Shown: one piece after another, positions 16,190 through 25,408 of the stretch
Numbering within the stretch: position 1 is the first letter of the stretch
Layout of the letters: each line of letters starts with the position of its first letter
Origin: Candidatus Gastranaerophilales bacterium
Lineage (GTDB): Bacteria; Cyanobacteriota; Vampirovibrionia; Gastranaerophilales; Gastranaerophilaceae
DNA: 64,000 nucleotides
Direction of reading: 5' to 3'
Assembly (NCBI GenBank): GCA_900770525.1
Contig: CAAHDT010000017.1
Coordinates: 1-64,000 of the forward strand
Made by a program: the position numbers and the translations under genes
Notes under the pieces: generated by a model
The model's database searches: none
What the model was told of the DNA's origin: nothing
Seen by the model: only the letters and a program-made list of their open reading frames with translations

Positions 16190-17254
16190 TTAAGCGTTAA
16201 TAGCTTCAGTTTTAGCGGTTTCTTTTTTCATTAAGCCGTTTTTGAAAGCAGACCAACCGAGCAATGACAATGTACCACATACTGCAGCACCAATTACAGA
16301 GCCAGCACCTACGGTTTTAAAGCATAATTTGCCAATAACCTTTTTATCTAAAGTTTTAATTAAATTTTTAATACCGTCAACATTTGTTTTTAAGCCTTCG
16401 GTAAGCGAATTCAACGGATCTTTTATCCAATCCGTATTCTTTGCCATTCCTTTAAGTGCTTTTGCAACACCACCGAATGCCTTTAAGGATTTATTGTGTT
16501 CAAATTCTTCAAATATTTGAGCAGAAACTTTTTTCCAAGCTACACGTTCTTCCGGTGTAAAGTTTTTAACATTAATAACAGCTTGTGAAATACCTTCTGT
16601 TATATTACCTGTTGCTTTACCGATAATTCTGCTTGTAGGAATTCCAAAGCCTAAGAACTTAAGAATTGTTCCCTTAACACCAGGTTGTTGCATAATTCTA
16701 TCAACTTTTGCAGCCTGTTCAGGACTCATTGCTTTATTAATTATGCCAGCAAGCAAACTTTTTTTATTTTTTCTTACAGTAACTGAACCAATAATCGGAT
16801 CAAAAACCTTGTCGATAACAGAACTTGCAGCTTTGTCATGTGCAAAAGCGTTATGCAATCTCTTAGTTAATGTACCTGCAATATTCAGCACACCTTCAGA
16901 GGCATTAGTTGAATTCAAGCCGTTTAAAGCTGTTGTTAATTCTTTAAGTTGAGTAGAGTTAGTCAAATCAAGTTTAACATTTTTCAAGGTTTGTTGAATT
17001 GCCTGACCATAATTTGAATTTACTGCAATATTTGTCAATTCTCTTGGCAAACGAACAGCACCTGCAACACCACCGAGAACAGCACCGCCAATCATACCGC
17101 TTGTACCGGCAACAACACCTGTTGCGGCAACCGCCCTATCAGGATTTTTAGATACATAAACCGGTTTTTCTTTTTTATTATTTTCTTTATTATCTATAGG
17201 TTTTGCATTATTAACATTTTCACCTGCAAAACTAATTCTTGAAATACTTGTCAT
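16190..17254 (-). CDS. Unknown protein with N-terminal F-A-G motif and glycine-rich hydrophobic segments
   Basis: Not recognised. It begins MTSISRISFAGE, with the F-x-G tag at residues 9-11, followed by a charged stretch and a Gly/Ala-rich hydrophobic segment (about 43-66). A second hydrophobic segment lies near the C-terminus (about 313-336). In between it is helical and basic (VRKNKKSLLAGIINKAM, VKGTILKFLGFGIP). The ends could insert in the membrane while the middle stays soluble. It stands alone between rpaB and the DUF2229 gene, with SD AAAGGTAG. It shares the N-terminal motif and general style with the proteins at 4966, 10364 and 12199. Confidence 0.7.
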   Translation of the reverse strand: MTSISRISFAGENVNNAKPIDNKENNKKEKPVYVSKNPDRAVAATGVVAGTSGMIGGAVLGGVAGAVRLPRELTNIAVNSNYGQAIQQTLKNVKLDLTNSTQLKELTTALNGLNSTNASEGVLNIAGTLTKRLHNAFAHDKAASSVIDKVFDPIIGSVTVRKNKKSLLAGIINKAMSPEQAAKVDRIMQQPGVKGTILKFLGFGIPTSRIIGKATGNITEGISQAVINVKNFTPEERVAWKKVSAQIFEEFEHNKSLKAFGGVAKALKGMAKNTDWIKDPLNSLTEGLKTNVDGIKNLIKTLDKKVIGKLCFKTVGAGSVIGAAVCGTLSLLGWSAFKNGLMKKETAKTEAINA

Positions 17255-17350
17255 GTTAACTACCTTTTACAACTACACATACATTAGTAAACAACTGAAA
17301 ATAGAAAATATTGCTAAATATTAAGCCAATATTAAGATATTTTAACAAAG

Positions 17351-18424
17351 TTATTTTGTTTCAATATAGTTAGTATTTGGGATATAATCAGATTTTTGAC
17401 CGTTTATATCCAGCTTATTAAGGATTGTTGCTCTTTTCTTGCGGAAAAGCATATCAACAAAAGCTTCTAACCTTGTAATAAATCCGGCTTCGCCAGTTTG
17501 TTCATCAATTGTAAGGTGCAAAATAGGTTTGTTAAATTGTTTAGCTTTTCTAACAATTCTTTCAATCATCAAAGAATCAGGACCGCAGCCAAAAGCATTC
17601 AAAGCAATTAAACCATCAACTTTATTGTCTTTTAAGTAATGTCCAGCAGTACCGGTCATTTCAAACTCATTAGCCCAGTATAATTTTTCACCAAGAGCGT
17701 TAATGCCTTCCATAGTTTGTTCATTAGAAAGTTGAAGTGATGTATAAACTCTTACATCCATAGCTTCCAATTTTTCGATAATTTTCATGGAAGTTCTTTC
17801 GTCAAAAATGTTATAACCGTGAGCCACGAGAGCAATTGAAATAGGATGTTCTTTAGTGTTATTTTCAATAAACACTTTACCTTGAAGAGCGTAATTCATT
17901 GCTTTTTTATAGCTCATACCTGATTTTGACATAATATGGAAGTTATTATAAGTTCTCCAACCGGCTTTTGAAGCTTCTTTAATTTTGTTTTCGTCAGTAA
18001 TACCGAACGGTGCAACAGCTTGTTTTAAAAACTCATATAAACCTTGATTTTTTTCAGATTTATCGAGAGTAGCTTCAATCATTGTGAACGGTCTTTTTAC
18101 AACATTTCTAATCAAATCAGGCAATCCTCTAATTTTAGAACAATTATAAATTTTAGGGGCAATTGACTGAATTGACGGAACAAAAATTTTATCAATCCCT
18201 TTGTCAAGAAGATTTAGTATATGCCCAACATAAACTTTTATCGGCAAGCAAGTTTCAGTAACAACAAGTGCTGAACCGCTAGACATTGTTTGCTTTGTGG
18301 TAACATCGGATAACACAATTTTTATTCCAAGAGCTGTGAAAAAACCGTAATAGAACGGATAATTGTGATAAAAATTCATTGCGCGCGGTATACCGATAAT
18401 CATTTCATTATTATTTGATTGCAT
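17351..18424 (-). CDS. Acyl-CoA dehydratase activase-related protein (DUF2229-like)
   Basis: The protein resembles the DUF2229/HgdB-like part associated with 2-hydroxyacyl-CoA dehydratase activases: MIIGIPRAMNFYHNYPF at the start, a Cys in ETCLPIKVYVGH (about residue 59), NAFGCGPDSL (about 274-283), and the end motif EQTGEAGFITRLEAF. These cysteines could ligate an Fe-S cluster. Typical large activases fuse this region to ASKHA ATPase domains; here it is a separate 357-residue protein without a neighbouring ATPase. The substrate is unknown, and no dehydratase subunit is adjacent. SD AGGGAGA. Confidence 0.75.
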   Translation of the reverse strand: MQSNNNEMIIGIPRAMNFYHNYPFYYGFFTALGIKIVLSDVTTKQTMSSGSALVVTETCLPIKVYVGHILNLLDKGIDKIFVPSIQSIAPKIYNCSKIRGLPDLIRNVVKRPFTMIEATLDKSEKNQGLYEFLKQAVAPFGITDENKIKEASKAGWRTYNNFHIMSKSGMSYKKAMNYALQGKVFIENNTKEHPISIALVAHGYNIFDERTSMKIIEKLEAMDVRVYTSLQLSNEQTMEGINALGEKLYWANEFEMTGTAGHYLKDNKVDGLIALNAFGCGPDSLMIERIVRKAKQFNKPILHLTIDEQTGEAGFITRLEAFVDMLFRKKRATILNKLDINGQKSDYIPNTNYIETK

Positions 18425-18554
18425 ATTAAAAAAAATCTCCCTGTCAGGTAAATTGCATTTTACTACTCATATAATACTTCAAACTGAAAAAAAATACCAT
18501 ATGTTCAAGAAAATGTTAATATTTGTTACCTGATATAAAGTATTTACCTGCCAA

Positions 18555-20333
18555 TTAGTTAAGCATATTACTTTTCAATTCATCTTCCGGTAAAAATGGG
18601 AACATGTTTTCAAGACTCGGTGAAACCATCGTTCCGTCAGGCAAAGTTTTTGCAGAAAGCTTTGGCGCAAAGGCATAATCTTTATTAAGCATAACCTCAC
18701 ATAAAACAGCATGTTTGTCTGCTAAAACATCGTCTAACTTTTTATCAACTTCCTCAACTGAATTTATTCTAACTGTTTTTAAACCGAAAGCATGACCCAC
18801 TTTAATAAAATCAGGTAATGAAACTCCACTATCTTGAGAACAACCGGTAAAATTTCCATCAAAAAATTTACCTTGTGTTTGGCGGATAGAAATATAACCG
18901 TTATTGTTCAATACAAATATTTTTATTGGTAGATTATAGTGCTTGATTACTTGTAATTCTTGCAAGTTCATCATTATTGAACCATCACCCGCAAGACAAA
19001 TTACTTGCTCTTTATTATTAGCGAAACAAGCCCCTATTGCAGCAGGTAAATCATACCCCATTGAAGCATCTCCGCTGTTCCAAATATAACGCTGTCCTAA
19101 TTTCACATTGCCAACTTGGAATGGTAACAGAAACGCAGTACCATTCCCACAAACAACTACTTCGTTTTGAGAAAATTTATTTATTAATTTATGAATAAAT
19201 TTATACGGCTCTATTGGTAAATTCTCTTCTCTTGGTGCTTCTGAAACAAACGGATATTTGTGTCTGATATTTTTACAATAACTATTCCATTTAGAATATC
19301 CCTTAGACACATCAAATTGCATAAAATTATCAATAAATTCACCGGCATCAGCACAAATAGTCAATTCGGGAGAAACTGTAGGTTTTTTAAGTTCATTTTC
19401 ATCAATATCAACAACAACTAATTTGGCATTATATGCATAATTTTCCCAGTTGTAACTAACTTGTCTTATATTATTGCGTGAACCGATTGTTATAACTAAA
19501 TCAGCATTTTGCAAGGCAAAATTTCCTGCCCTGTTTGCAACTGTTCCTATTCTTCCTACAAAATACGGATTAGACGCAGGTATCAAATCAAAACCATTCA
19601 TTGTTGTAACAACAGGAATTTTGAATTTTTCAATCAATGGATTAATCTTATCCTTAGCTCCAGAGAGTCTAATACCATGCCCTGCAACAATTAATGGGCG
19701 TTCTGAACTTTCAAGAAGTTTTTTCAGTATTTCCAGTTTTTCACTATAATCTTTAAACTGAATTTTATCTTCATTAAAATCATATTTTTTAAGTTTAGTT
19801 TCATCTATTAAAGCAGCCTGAACATTCATCGGAATATCCAACCAAACAGGACCTTTTCTACCATGAGTTGCCAAATAAACAGCTTTATCAATATGATATT
19901 GTATTTCTGTTGGATCTGTAACCATTTTGGCATATTTGGTAAGAGGTTTAATGCAAGAAATTATATCAACTTCTTGATCACCTAATTGGCGTAATTTCAA
20001 ATCCGGACAAGAGGCAATTGTTGTTGAATATTTTACTTGCCCTGAAATATAAAGAACCGGAACACTGTCTGTCCATTGCCCAAACACACCATTCAAACAG
20101 TTGAGTCCACCAGGCCCTGTTGTAACATTTACAACAGCAAGCACCTGATTAACCCTTGCATATCCTTCAGCCGCAATTGCACAAGCCTGTTCATGGTGAT
20201 TGCAAATATAATTAAAATACTTGCCAAAACTTGCATTCAAATGCATTGCACCACCACCAGAAACCATAAAAACATTATTTAGTCCATAATTTTCTCTTAA
20301 ATATTTTGCAATGAAATCAGATACCTTAATCAC
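18555..20333 (-). CDS. Thiamine-diphosphate enzyme, acetolactate-synthase-like
   Basis: A three-domain ThDP enzyme of 592 residues: Pyr domain with catalytic E48 in HHEQA, central Rossmann-like domain, and PP domain with the ThDP-Mg motif GDGSIMMNLQELQVIKHYNLPIKIFVLNNN split over about 435-465. It groups by eye with acetolactate-synthase-like enzymes of polysaccharide loci. It is the last gene of a leftward trio with an HpcH/HpaI aldolase and a reductase. A YerE-like role (transfer of a two-carbon unit from pyruvate onto a CDP-keto-sugar, as in yersiniose synthesis) fits the rfbF/rfbH genes across the tRNA, but is inference. The start is GTG with SD AGAGGT. Confidence 0.82.
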   Translation of the reverse strand: MIKVSDFIAKYLRENYGLNNVFMVSGGGAMHLNASFGKYFNYICNHHEQACAIAAEGYARVNQVLAVVNVTTGPGGLNCLNGVFGQWTDSVPVLYISGQVKYSTTIASCPDLKLRQLGDQEVDIISCIKPLTKYAKMVTDPTEIQYHIDKAVYLATHGRKGPVWLDIPMNVQAALIDETKLKKYDFNEDKIQFKDYSEKLEILKKLLESSERPLIVAGHGIRLSGAKDKINPLIEKFKIPVVTTMNGFDLIPASNPYFVGRIGTVANRAGNFALQNADLVITIGSRNNIRQVSYNWENYAYNAKLVVVDIDENELKKPTVSPELTICADAGEFIDNFMQFDVSKGYSKWNSYCKNIRHKYPFVSEAPREENLPIEPYKFIHKLINKFSQNEVVVCGNGTAFLLPFQVGNVKLGQRYIWNSGDASMGYDLPAAIGACFANNKEQVICLAGDGSIMMNLQELQVIKHYNLPIKIFVLNNNGYISIRQTQGKFFDGNFTGCSQDSGVSLPDFIKVGHAFGLKTVRINSVEEVDKKLDDVLADKHAVLCEVMLNKDYAFAPKLSAKTLPDGTMVSPSLENMFPFLPEDELKSNMLN

Positions 20334-20346
20334 TGTATACCTCTAA

Positions 20347-21165
20347 TTACTCAACTTTTCCACCAATAGATTCAATTGAAGCGCGATAACGAGATTCTAA
20401 GACTTCTATTCTTTTTTCATCTTCTAAAGATATAGCCTGATAAAAATTTCTTTTATTTTTTATCCACATCAACTCAAAACCAACTGCTTTCAAAATGCCA
20501 TCTCCGGCATGAGGAGATGAAAGAGCTTGTTGCGCATCAAAAATAACCTTTCGAGTTTCAAACCTACTTAAGGAACCGGCAGGTAAATTTTTGAAAAATG
20601 GCAAAGATTGAGCTGAAACACCACCACCAATTACAAAATCTTTATGATTTACACTTAAAACATTTGCAAGTTTATTTGCGTACTCAAAAATTTTCGGATG
20701 ATTAATATCGTCTTTAGACATTCCGAGAGAACCGGTCATATCTGAACGTCCAAAAACAACACCATCAATAGAACTTGCAATAGGATCTTTTAAAATATCT
20801 TCTAAAACATTAAAACCGGTAATTGTTTCTATATTAATTAAAAACTTAGTTTGCTTCCACTCCTCTTGCGGGAATGCAACTTTTGTCGCCAAAATATATT
20901 TTTTAGCTGCATAAGCAGATTCTATCATTGGAGCAACAATAGTAGACACACCAATAGTTCTTGCTTCATACATATCTTTTAGAGCTTCGCAACCGCCAAT
21001 TTTAATCGTAAGATCAAGACCTGCCCTTGTTACAACCTCTTTCAATCTCATTGCCTCTTCAAGTCTTGTCCCCTCAGCTTCAAATTCAGCTTTTATACCT
21101 ATTACGTGATGGTTTTCTCGTAAATCACATAACGTATCTACCATTCTTTTTTCTAGCAAATTCAT
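20347..21165 (-). CDS. HpcH/HpaI aldolase / citrate-lyase family protein
   Basis: A TIM-barrel, Mg2+-dependent enzyme of the class II pyruvate-aldolase/CitE superfamily. Visible landmarks are IKAEFEAEGTR (about 24-34), the metal-ligand region INIETITGF (about 110-118) and VVFGRSDMTGSL (about 135-146), followed by a GGG loop. It probably cleaves or forms a C-C bond with a pyruvate-like unit. It overlaps the upstream reductase gene by 4 nt (ATGA) and sits 13 nt before the ThDP enzyme, so the three make one pathway. Substrate not predictable. SD AAGGAGAG. Confidence 0.78.
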   Translation of the reverse strand: MNLLEKRMVDTLCDLRENHHVIGIKAEFEAEGTRLEEAMRLKEVVTRAGLDLTIKIGGCEALKDMYEARTIGVSTIVAPMIESAYAAKKYILATKVAFPQEEWKQTKFLINIETITGFNVLEDILKDPIASSIDGVVFGRSDMTGSLGMSKDDINHPKIFEYANKLANVLSVNHKDFVIGGGVSAQSLPFFKNLPAGSLSRFETRKVIFDAQQALSSPHAGDGILKAVGFELMWIKNKRNFYQAISLEDEKRIEVLESRYRASIESIGGKVE

Positions 21166-22013
21166 ATTCTCTCCTTAGACATTTCAGAGTTATATCTATA
21201 TAGTTTTTTCAATCCGTCTTCTATTGAAGTAAATGTTAATGTCGGATAATTCTTAAGTAACAAAGAATTATCACCCGTATACTCATTATTCAAAACTGGA
21301 TTTTTAATTGTTATTTCGACTTTATTGTTGGCAAAGTTATTTACGATATTTGCAATTTCTAACAAACTTATGCTTTTAGTTGGTGTAATATTTATAATAT
21401 TTTCATTCGGAACATTTTTCATAAAATATTCAACAATTTTCACCATATCTTCAACAAACAGGTAATCAAAAACAACATTTTGGTTAATTACTATATTTTG
21501 TCTACGCAATACTTGATTTATTGCATAACTAGGGAAACGACTTTCTTTTTCGCCATAACCATAGCAAGCAAAAATATTTAGCATTAAAACATCTTTTCTA
21601 TTTTTAATTTTTTCAGAAATTAACAGCTTGGATTTACCGTACAAATCAGATGGTACAACTTCACCAATTTGAGATTCTTTAACTTTATGAAGCTCTCTTG
21701 ACTTATCATACATAGCACCGGAACCGAATAAAATCACACGAGTTTCAGGCTTTTTATTTTGCAAAATATTATCAACCATCGCCAAATTATCTTCTACTGT
21801 TGTATCTTTATCTTGAATACCTCGTGCACCACCAACAGTAGCACAATGGATAACAAAATCAATATCATTTTGTACAAAATAATCTCCTACCATCGCACTA
21901 TTAGTTAGATCCAATTCATAACTTCTTGGAACTAACAGATCATATTTACCATGTAAATATGATTTAAGATTTTTCCCAATAAAACCGCCTGAACCTGTTA
22001 ATAATATTTTCAT
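21162..22013 (-). CDS. NAD(P)-dependent sugar epimerase/reductase (extended SDR)
   Basis: A Rossmann start GSGGFIG (residues 7-13) and catalytic YGKSK (about 154-158) show an extended short-chain dehydrogenase acting on nucleotide sugars. Its 283-residue length and HCATVGGARGI segment resemble GDP-fucose-synthase-like reductases. First gene of the leftward trio; the ATG is preceded by AAGGGA. It could reduce the product of the ThDP enzyme or epimerise a CDP-keto-sugar. Confidence 0.8.
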   Translation of the reverse strand: MKILLTGSGGFIGKNLKSYLHGKYDLLVPRSYELDLTNSAMVGDYFVQNDIDFVIHCATVGGARGIQDKDTTVEDNLAMVDNILQNKKPETRVILFGSGAMYDKSRELHKVKESQIGEVVPSDLYGKSKLLISEKIKNRKDVLMLNIFACYGYGEKESRFPSYAINQVLRRQNIVINQNVVFDYLFVEDMVKIVEYFMKNVPNENIINITPTKSISLLEIANIVNNFANNKVEITIKNPVLNNEYTGDNSLLLKNYPTLTFTSIEDGLKKLYRYNSEMSKERI

Positions 22014-22118
22014 CTACTGTCCCTTCTGTAAAAACAATCATCGCGAATTATATTTGGAGTGTATATAAACATATACCACTTGAATAACATAAATAATTTT
22101 CCATGGTATAATGAATAT

Positions 22119-22153
22119 ATAAAGTATAAGGACAACATGCTTTTATACTTTAT
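22119..22153. repeat. Inverted repeat downstream of tRNA-Arg(CCT)
   Basis: ATAAAGTATAA (22119-22129) and its exact complement (22143-22153) form an 11-bp AT-only stem with a 13-nt loop, between the tRNA and the reductase start. It is a possible weak terminator for the leftward tRNA; no T-run follows. Confidence 0.4.
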
Positions 22154-22160
22154 GAAGATT

Positions 22161-22234
22161 TGGGCCCGGAGGGAGTCGAACCCTCGATCTCCGGTTTAGG
22201 AAACCGTTGCTCTATCCTACTGAGCTACGAACCC
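22161..22234 (-). tRNA. tRNA-Arg (anticodon CCT)
   Basis: The minus-strand cloverleaf has acceptor GGGTTCG/CGGGCCC, D-arm GCTCAGT, anticodon loop TTCCTAA (CCT) and T-arm GAGGGTTCGACTCCCTC. The discriminator base is A (22161) and no CCA is encoded. It reads AGG codons. Confidence 0.93.
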
Positions 22235-22290
22235 ATTTCCAAAAGTATTATACCACAAATAAATTTAATTAATAAACATAAGGCAGTTTA

Positions 22291-23070
22291 ATGAAAGTTG
22301 TAATATTAGCAGGTGGATTAGGAACTAGGTTATCAGAAGAGACTCGATTAATCCCAAAACCAATGGTTGAAATCGGCGGGAAACCTATTTTGTGGCATAT
22401 AATGAAGATATATTCTTATTACGGATTTAACGACTTTGTGATTCTTACAGGCTATAAATCACATATAATTAAGGACTATTTTGTTAATTATTACCAAAGA
22501 TACTCTGATATTACAGTTGATATGGTTAATAATACTGTCGATATTCATAGAATTCAAACCGAGCCTTGGAAAGTTACTATGCTTTATACCGGTGAAAATA
22601 CCATGACCGGCGGTCGTATTAAAAGAGCTCAAAATTACATAGGTAATGAACCATTCTTGTTAACATACGGTGATGGTGTTGCAGATGTAAACATTAATAA
22701 AATCATTGAAAGTCATAAACAATCGGGTAAATTGTGTACAATGACTGCGGTTCAACCGTCCGGACGTTTTGGTGCGCTTGTAATTAAAGAGGATAATATA
22801 ATAACAACATTTGAAGAAAAACCACAAGGTGATAATACTTGGGTTAATGGCGGTTTCTTTGTCTGTGAACCAAAAGTATTTGACTACATAGAAAATAGTG
22901 ATGATATTACGTTTGAAAAAACTCCGCTTGAAAATCTTGCAAAAGACAAGCAACTAAATGCATATAAACACTATGGATTTTGGCGCCCAATGGATAATCT
23001 TAAAGACAAAAAAGAATTAACAAACGCGTGGGTTAACGGTGTAGCGCAATGGGCAATTTGGCAAAAATAA
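22291..23070 (+). CDS. rfbF: Glucose-1-phosphate cytidylyltransferase
   Basis: Makes CDP-glucose from CTP and glucose-1-phosphate, the entry to CDP-dideoxyhexoses. The nucleotide-binding start is LAGGLGTRLSEET (residues 6-18), then KPMVEIGGKPILWH (23-36), YGDGVADV (about 126-133) and WVNGGFFV (189-196), all as in RfbF. Length 259 is typical. It begins a rightward run of sugar genes just after tRNA-Arg. The matching CDP-glucose 4,6-dehydratase (RfbG) is not recognisable in the window. Confidence 0.92.
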   Translation: MKVVILAGGLGTRLSEETRLIPKPMVEIGGKPILWHIMKIYSYYGFNDFVILTGYKSHIIKDYFVNYYQRYSDITVDMVNNTVDIHRIQTEPWKVTMLYTGENTMTGGRIKRAQNYIGNEPFLLTYGDGVADVNINKIIESHKQSGKLCTMTAVQPSGRFGALVIKEDNIITTFEEKPQGDNTWVNGGFFVCEPKVFDYIENSDDITFEKTPLENLAKDKQLNAYKHYGFWRPMDNLKDKKELTNAWVNGVAQWAIWQK

Positions 23071-23083
23071 AGGAGGAAATTTA

Positions 23084-24157
23084 GTGAATAACATTTTAAA
23101 CGAAGACTTAACATATATATATAGTAGCATCCACAATATATCAGAAAAATTTTCCGGCTCAAATATATTTATAACCGGTTGTTGCGGCTTTTTGGGATAT
23201 TATTTTTTAAATTTCTTCAACAAATATAAACATGAACTCAATATAAATAAGATAATTGCAATTGATAATTTTCAAGTTGGAAAACCTGCTTGGCTGGGAA
23301 AGTTGGCTGAACAAAATATTGAATTAATTGAATTTGATATTATCAAAGGAGATATAAATTCCATTGTAACAGACAAAAAAAATTCTTTTGTTATACACAT
23401 GGCATCTATTGCTTCTCCGGTATTTTACAGAAAATATCCTATTCAAACCATCGAAGCTAACATATGGGGCTTAAAAAAGTTATTGGATTTATATAAAGAT
23501 GAAAATTTAAAAGGTTTTCTATTTTTCTCCAGTTCAGAAATTTATGGGGATCCTTTGCCTGATTTTATCCCGACAGAAGAATCTTATCGAGGAAATGTTA
23601 ATACCATCGGACCTAGAGCTTGCTATGATGAATCTAAAAGATTTGGAGAAACTATTTGTTATGAATACGCTAAAGTTTACAATTTACCAATAACAATTGT
23701 CAGACCTTTCAACAATTATGGTCCCGGTATGAAATTGAATGACAAGCGTGTACCTGCTGATTTTGCAAGTGCTGTTATTAAAAATGAAGACATTGTTATT
23801 CTTTCTGATGGAACTCCAACAAGAACATATTGTTATGTGGCTGATGCTATTTCCGGTTACTTAAAAGCTTTATTGTATGGAAAGTTTGATGTATTCAATA
23901 TTGGCATAGAAAAACCTGAAATTTCAGTTTTAGAACTAGCTAAAATTTATCAGGAATGCGGGAAAAAATTATTTAATTATTCTGGAAAGATATCATATCA
24001 AAAATCTCAAGAAAATAATTACCTAACAGATAATCCTAACAGACGTTGTCCGGTTATAAAAAAAGCTCAAAAGCTCTTAGCTTATGCACCTAAAACAAGT
24101 GTTGAAGTTGGAGTTGAAAGGTTTTTAAGATATATACAACAAGAGGAGAATAAATAA
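23084..24157 (+). CDS. NAD-dependent nucleotide-sugar decarboxylase/epimerase, UXS-like
   Basis: Extended SDR with NAD-binding TGCCGFLG (31-38) and the YxxxK pair Y181/K185. The segments MASIASPVFYRKYPIQTI (106-123), SSEIYGDP (150-157) and GPRACYDESKR (176-186) match UDP-glucuronate decarboxylases (UXS), which make UDP-xylose. The next gene is a UDP-glucose-dehydrogenase-type enzyme that would supply UDP-glucuronate, which supports this. The alternative is a CDP-glucose 4,6-dehydratase role, given rfbF and rfbH on either side. GTG start, SD GGAGG. Confidence 0.75.
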   Translation: MNNILNEDLTYIYSSIHNISEKFSGSNIFITGCCGFLGYYFLNFFNKYKHELNINKIIAIDNFQVGKPAWLGKLAEQNIELIEFDIIKGDINSIVTDKKNSFVIHMASIASPVFYRKYPIQTIEANIWGLKKLLDLYKDENLKGFLFFSSSEIYGDPLPDFIPTEESYRGNVNTIGPRACYDESKRFGETICYEYAKVYNLPITIVRPFNNYGPGMKLNDKRVPADFASAVIKNEDIVILSDGTPTRTYCYVADAISGYLKALLYGKFDVFNIGIEKPEISVLELAKIYQECGKKLFNYSGKISYQKSQENNYLTDNPNRRCPVIKKAQKLLAYAPKTSVEVGVERFLRYIQQEENK

Positions 24158-25398
24158 TGATTTTGGTTATAGGATTAGGTTTTGTTGGGCTTACTACGGC
24201 TTTAGGTCTAAGTGAAAAAGGAAATACTGTTTATGCATATGATATAGATATTGACAAAATGAATTTAATCCAAAATAAAAAAATTCCTTTTTACGAGGCT
24301 GGTTTACAAGAAATTTTAAATAAAAACCTAAATAAAAACTTCTTTTTAACTAAAGATATAAAAGAAGTTATTGATAAGGTTGATGTGATAATACTATGCG
24401 TTGGAACTCCTTCAGGTAGTAATGGGGAAGCAGATTTAAGCTATATCAAGTCGGCAATAGACGATATTACCCAAAGCATGGGAAATTCTCCTAAAATTGT
24501 AGTTATTAAATCAACAATTCCTCCATCAACAACCGAACAAGACATTATTCCATATATTCAACAACAAGGAAAAATTATTGGAAAAGATATCTTTATAGCA
24601 AATAATCCAGAATTTTTAAGAGAAGGACATGCTTGGGATGATTTTATTAATCCGGATAGAATTGTAATCGGTGCTGAAGATACATATACAAAAAACTCAA
24701 TGAAAGAAATATATAAAAATTTTGGAGTTCCAATACATTTTGTATCTCTAAATACTGGAGAATTTATTAAATATTTGTCAAATTCATTTTTGGCAACACT
24801 TATCAGTTATTCAAATGAAATGTCGATGATTGCTGCAAAAATTGGAAATATAGATATAAAAAAAGCTTTTGAAATTTTTCATCAAGATAAACGTTGGTAT
24901 GGTGAACCTGCAAATATGCAAACATATGCTTTCCCGGGGTGTGGTTTTGGCGGATATTGCTTACCGAAAGACACTCTGGCTCTTGCTCAAAAGGCAAAGA
25001 AATTTGATATTGAACCCCAAATTTTAGACAGTGTTCTTTCCGTAAACAAGAATATTAAGGAATATTGGATTGAAAAAATAACAAATAAACTTTCATTAAA
25101 TACAAAAATTACAATCCTAGGTCTTGCATTTAAATCCGGTTCTGATGATGTAAGGCAAACTCCGGCAGCATACATTATTGAAGGCATCTTAAAAAAAGGG
25201 TATAAAAATTTAACGGCATATGATGAAATTGGGATTTCTAACTTTAAAAAAATGTATAATTTTCAAATTAATTATACAGACAATTTAGAACAAGCTGTTG
25301 AAGATTCAGATGTTATAGTTATTACTTCAAATTCTCAAGAATTTGTTAAAATTAATACTGAAGATAAAACAGTTTTTGATTTAAGATACATATTATAG
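24157..25398 (+). CDS. UDP-glucose/GDP-mannose dehydrogenase family protein
   Basis: NAD-dependent four-electron oxidation of a nucleotide sugar to the uronic acid. The N-terminal Rossmann motif GLGFVGLTTA (residues 6-15), NPEFLREG (150-157) and the catalytic Cys C268 in GCGFGGYCLPKD are present. A second Rossmann-like C-domain with LGLAFKSGSDDVRQTP follows. Length 413 fits UDP-glucose 6-dehydrogenases. It overlaps the UXS-like gene by one base (TAATG), so a UDP-Glc to UDP-GlcA to UDP-Xyl sequence is likely. Confidence 0.85.
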   Translation: MILVIGLGFVGLTTALGLSEKGNTVYAYDIDIDKMNLIQNKKIPFYEAGLQEILNKNLNKNFFLTKDIKEVIDKVDVIILCVGTPSGSNGEADLSYIKSAIDDITQSMGNSPKIVVIKSTIPPSTTEQDIIPYIQQQGKIIGKDIFIANNPEFLREGHAWDDFINPDRIVIGAEDTYTKNSMKEIYKNFGVPIHFVSLNTGEFIKYLSNSFLATLISYSNEMSMIAAKIGNIDIKKAFEIFHQDKRWYGEPANMQTYAFPGCGFGGYCLPKDTLALAQKAKKFDIEPQILDSVLSVNKNIKEYWIEKITNKLSLNTKITILGLAFKSGSDDVRQTPAAYIIEGILKKGYKNLTAYDEIGISNFKKMYNFQINYTDNLEQAVEDSDVIVITSNSQEFVKINTEDKTVFDLRYIL

Positions 25399-25408
25399 GA
25401 GTTTTATA

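Noticed and set aside
22138..22200. Short rightward frame beginning ATGCTTTTATAC near the tRNA
   Set aside because: It is only about 20 codons and runs antisense through tRNA-Arg(CCT).
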